NCBI GenBank assembly: GCA_946497585.1
Contig: CAMMLF010000103.1
Location: 1-5,792, forward strand
From: an uncultured Clostridium sp.
GTDB lineage: Bacteria > Bacillota > Clostridia > TANB77 > CAG-508
Direction of reading: 5' to 3'
Length of the DNA stretch: 5,792 bases
The notes beneath the pieces are model-generated. The model was not told the DNA's origin. It did no database searches and was given only the letters and a program-made list of their open reading frames with translations. Position 1 is the stretch's first letter; each line of letters begins with the position of its first letter. Below, one piece after another: positions 4,217-5,792 of this stretch. The position numbers and the translations under genes were made by a program.

Positions 4217-5719
4217 CTAACTTTTATGTCCTCCAATTTGTCCATTTCTTTCTATTGTAGTTCCACCTTCAATAAAATTCATTCCCTTTAAAACTGCATT
4301 TTTTCCATACTTTGTTTTTATATCCAATACTGCTTTTTGCAATTCTTTTTCTAATTTTTCTTTTTTTTGTTGTTTTTCAATTTCATTATAATCTATGAAT
4401 AAGTCTATTTGTTCAAATTTCTTGTTATTTTTATAATCATCTTCATTTACAACATCTTCAGCTGTAATATTTATTCTTCTAACTAATAATTTTTTGTTAA
4501 TTATACTTTCATAAAGTTTCATTACATAGTCAGTTATTATTTTTGTAGATGATGTCTTGTGGTCTATATTTATAGTACCATGTGCAGATTTTGGAACTTT
4601 TCTTCCATAATGGTCTAATGTAACTTCTCCCAAATACGATTTACTTATTTCAGGATTGGATAGATTTTCAATATCATATCCTATAGTTAAAACCATTTTA
4701 CTTGTAACTAAATTCTTTTTTACTAAATCTAATGTAAGAAGCTCTGTCATTTCTTTTACTATTAATTTTGTATCTTCATAATTATATGGACAATGTAATA
4801 CTTGTCCTGAACTTATACTATTCGTTACTGGTTTATACGCTTTTATGCTTTCAATCGTACATGGTTCATATCCCCATGCGTGATCAATTAACAATTCTGC
4901 ATTTATACCAAATAGTTTATATAGCAATTCCTCGTTTTTTTCTGAAGTACGAGCTACATCTCCCATAGTAAATATACCGTTTTTTTCTAGTTTTCTTGAT
5001 ATACCCTTTCCTACTCTCCAAAAATCTGTTAATGGTCTATGATTCCATAAGTATTTTCTATATGTCATTTCATCTAATCCAGCAATCCTTACCCCATTTT
5101 TATCTGGTGTTATATGTTTTGCAACAATATCCATAGCCACTTTACAAAGGTATAAATTAGTTCCTATTCCTGCCGTTGCTGTTATTCCAGTTTCATCATA
5201 TACATTTTTAATAACTTTAGTAACTAACTCTCTTGGTGTTATTTTATAAGTTTGTAAATAATGAGTTACATCTATAAATACTTCATCAATAGAATAAACA
5301 TATATATCATCAGCTGAAAACCATTTTAAATAAATATTATAAATTCTAGTGCTATATTCCATATAATAACTCATTCTTGGTGGGGCAATAATATAACTTA
5401 ATTCCAAATCATTATTTTTCTTTAATGCAATATCATCATAAGATGAGCAAGTAAATTTATGTCCTGGAGCATTAATTTTTCTTTGAGCATTTATTTCATT
5501 TACTTTTTGTATAACTTCAAATAATCTTGCTCTTCCTGGTATTCCATATTGTTTTAATGATGGGCTTACAGCAAGGCAAACTGTTTTTTCAGTTCTACTA
5601 CTATCAGCTACAACTAAATTTGTTGTAATTGGATTCAAACCTCTTTCCTGACATTCTACGGAGGCATAAAAACTTTTTAAATCTATTGCAATATATACTT
5701 TATCATATTTACTGTTCAC
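4217..5719 (-). CDS. Y-family DNA polymerase, UvrX/YqjW (UmuC-like) type
   Basis: This is an intact 500-residue translesion DNA polymerase starting at GTG 5719 behind GGAGG (5727-5731, 7 nt spacing). The palm metal ligands are present: D13 in YIAIDLKSFYASVE and D145-E146 in YSIDEVFIDV. Y18 is the steric gate that excludes ribonucleotides. The thumb-linked HhH region spans about 230-285 (DFWRVGKGISRKLEKNG, then LFGINAELLIDHAWG), and the little-finger domain runs from about 300 to 425. A beta-clamp-binding motif, QIDLF, lies at 437-441. A Lys/Glu-rich helix follows and then the tail YGKNAVLKGMNFIEGGTTIERNGQIGGHKS-type ending seen in this branch (key residues G472, G479, T487-T488, R491-N492-G493, GGH). 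Such enzymes copy damaged DNA with low fidelity and are often carried by plasmids, prophages and conjugative elements. It heads an operon with the YolD-like gene. Confidence 0.96.
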   Translation of the reverse strand: MNSKYDKVYIAIDLKSFYASVECQERGLNPITTNLVVADSSRTEKTVCLAVSPSLKQYGIPGRARLFEVIQKVNEINAQRKINAPGHKFTCSSYDDIALKKNNDLELSYIIAPPRMSYYMEYSTRIYNIYLKWFSADDIYVYSIDEVFIDVTHYLQTYKITPRELVTKVIKNVYDETGITATAGIGTNLYLCKVAMDIVAKHITPDKNGVRIAGLDEMTYRKYLWNHRPLTDFWRVGKGISRKLEKNGIFTMGDVARTSEKNEELLYKLFGINAELLIDHAWGYEPCTIESIKAYKPVTNSISSGQVLHCPYNYEDTKLIVKEMTELLTLDLVKKNLVTSKMVLTIGYDIENLSNPEISKSYLGEVTLDHYGRKVPKSAHGTINIDHKTSSTKIITDYVMKLYESIINKKLLVRRINITAEDVVNEDDYKNNKKFEQIDLFIDYNEIEKQQKKEKLEKELQKAVLDIKTKYGKNAVLKGMNFIEGGTTIERNGQIGGHKS

Positions 5720-5752
5720 TTTAATACCTCCATTTCTAAAATATCTATTGTC

Positions 5753-5781
5753 ATTATAACACTTTTATTTTTATTTGTAAA
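5753..5781 (-). promoter_or_regulatory. Sigma-A promoter of the polymerase-yolD operon
   Basis: On the minus strand TTTACA (5776-5781), a 17-bp spacer and TGT-TATAAT (-10 at 5753-5758, extended) make the best promoter in the window. Transcription should start near 5746, about 27 nt before GTG 5719. Confidence 0.75.
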
Positions 5782-5790
5782 CATTTGTTT
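5779..5790. promoter_or_regulatory. Degenerate LexA-box-like palindrome
   Basis: AAACATTTGTTT overlaps the -35 of the polymerase promoter. It keeps AAC-N4-GTT of the Gram-positive SOS box core GAAC-N4-GTTC, but both outer bases are changed. Position fits LexA repression; the sequence match is weak and could be chance. Confidence 0.3.
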
Positions 5791-5792
5791 GT

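Noticed and set aside
4768..4968. Plus-strand 66-codon frame
   Set aside because: It is antisense inside the conserved polymerase gene.

Overview
The window is very AT-rich (about a quarter G+C by eye), uses the standard code and purine-rich AGGAG-type ribosome binding sites. Its genes (AbrB/SpoVT-type regulator, Spo0A-like receiver, YcxB-like membrane protein, YolD plus a UvrX-type Y-family polymerase) point to a low-G+C Bacillota, most likely a clostridium-like anaerobe. Several small phage-type repressors, genes on both strands and a UvrX/YolD pair suggest an accessory or mobile region, but no integrase, transposase, phage structural gene, tRNA or CRISPR array is visible.

Layout. 1-396 (-): start of a YcxB-like two-TM membrane protein that runs off the left edge. 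497-755 (+): a small Cro/CI-type HTH regulator that appears to carry a one-base frameshift near 536, followed by a hairpin terminator. 824-2376 (-): a co-oriented group, in transcription order a possible 32-residue Cys-containing micro-ORF with a strong Shine-Dalgarno but no normal start codon, an unrecognised 194-aa protein, a stand-alone receiver-domain protein and an AbrB-type regulator with a CxxC/CxxC tail. 2552-2923 (+): a second XRE regulator, ending against a convergent 61-aa protein of unknown function (2936-3121, -) with a shared terminator overlapping both gene ends. 3122-3395: a divergent control region with two copies of a 16-bp palindrome 105 bp apart. 3396-3650 (+): a third XRE regulator ending in a long hairpin. 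3769-5719 (-): YolD-like protein and Y-family polymerase in one operon, with a clear sigma-A promoter at the right edge.

How it fits together (inference): the polymerase and YolD form a translesion-synthesis operon. The third XRE regulator probably controls itself and the divergent 61-aa gene through the paired palindromes. The receiver, the 194-aa protein and the AbrB-like protein may form a small signalling unit. The 194-aa gene, the 61-aa gene and the micro-ORF are the parts whose function I cannot name.
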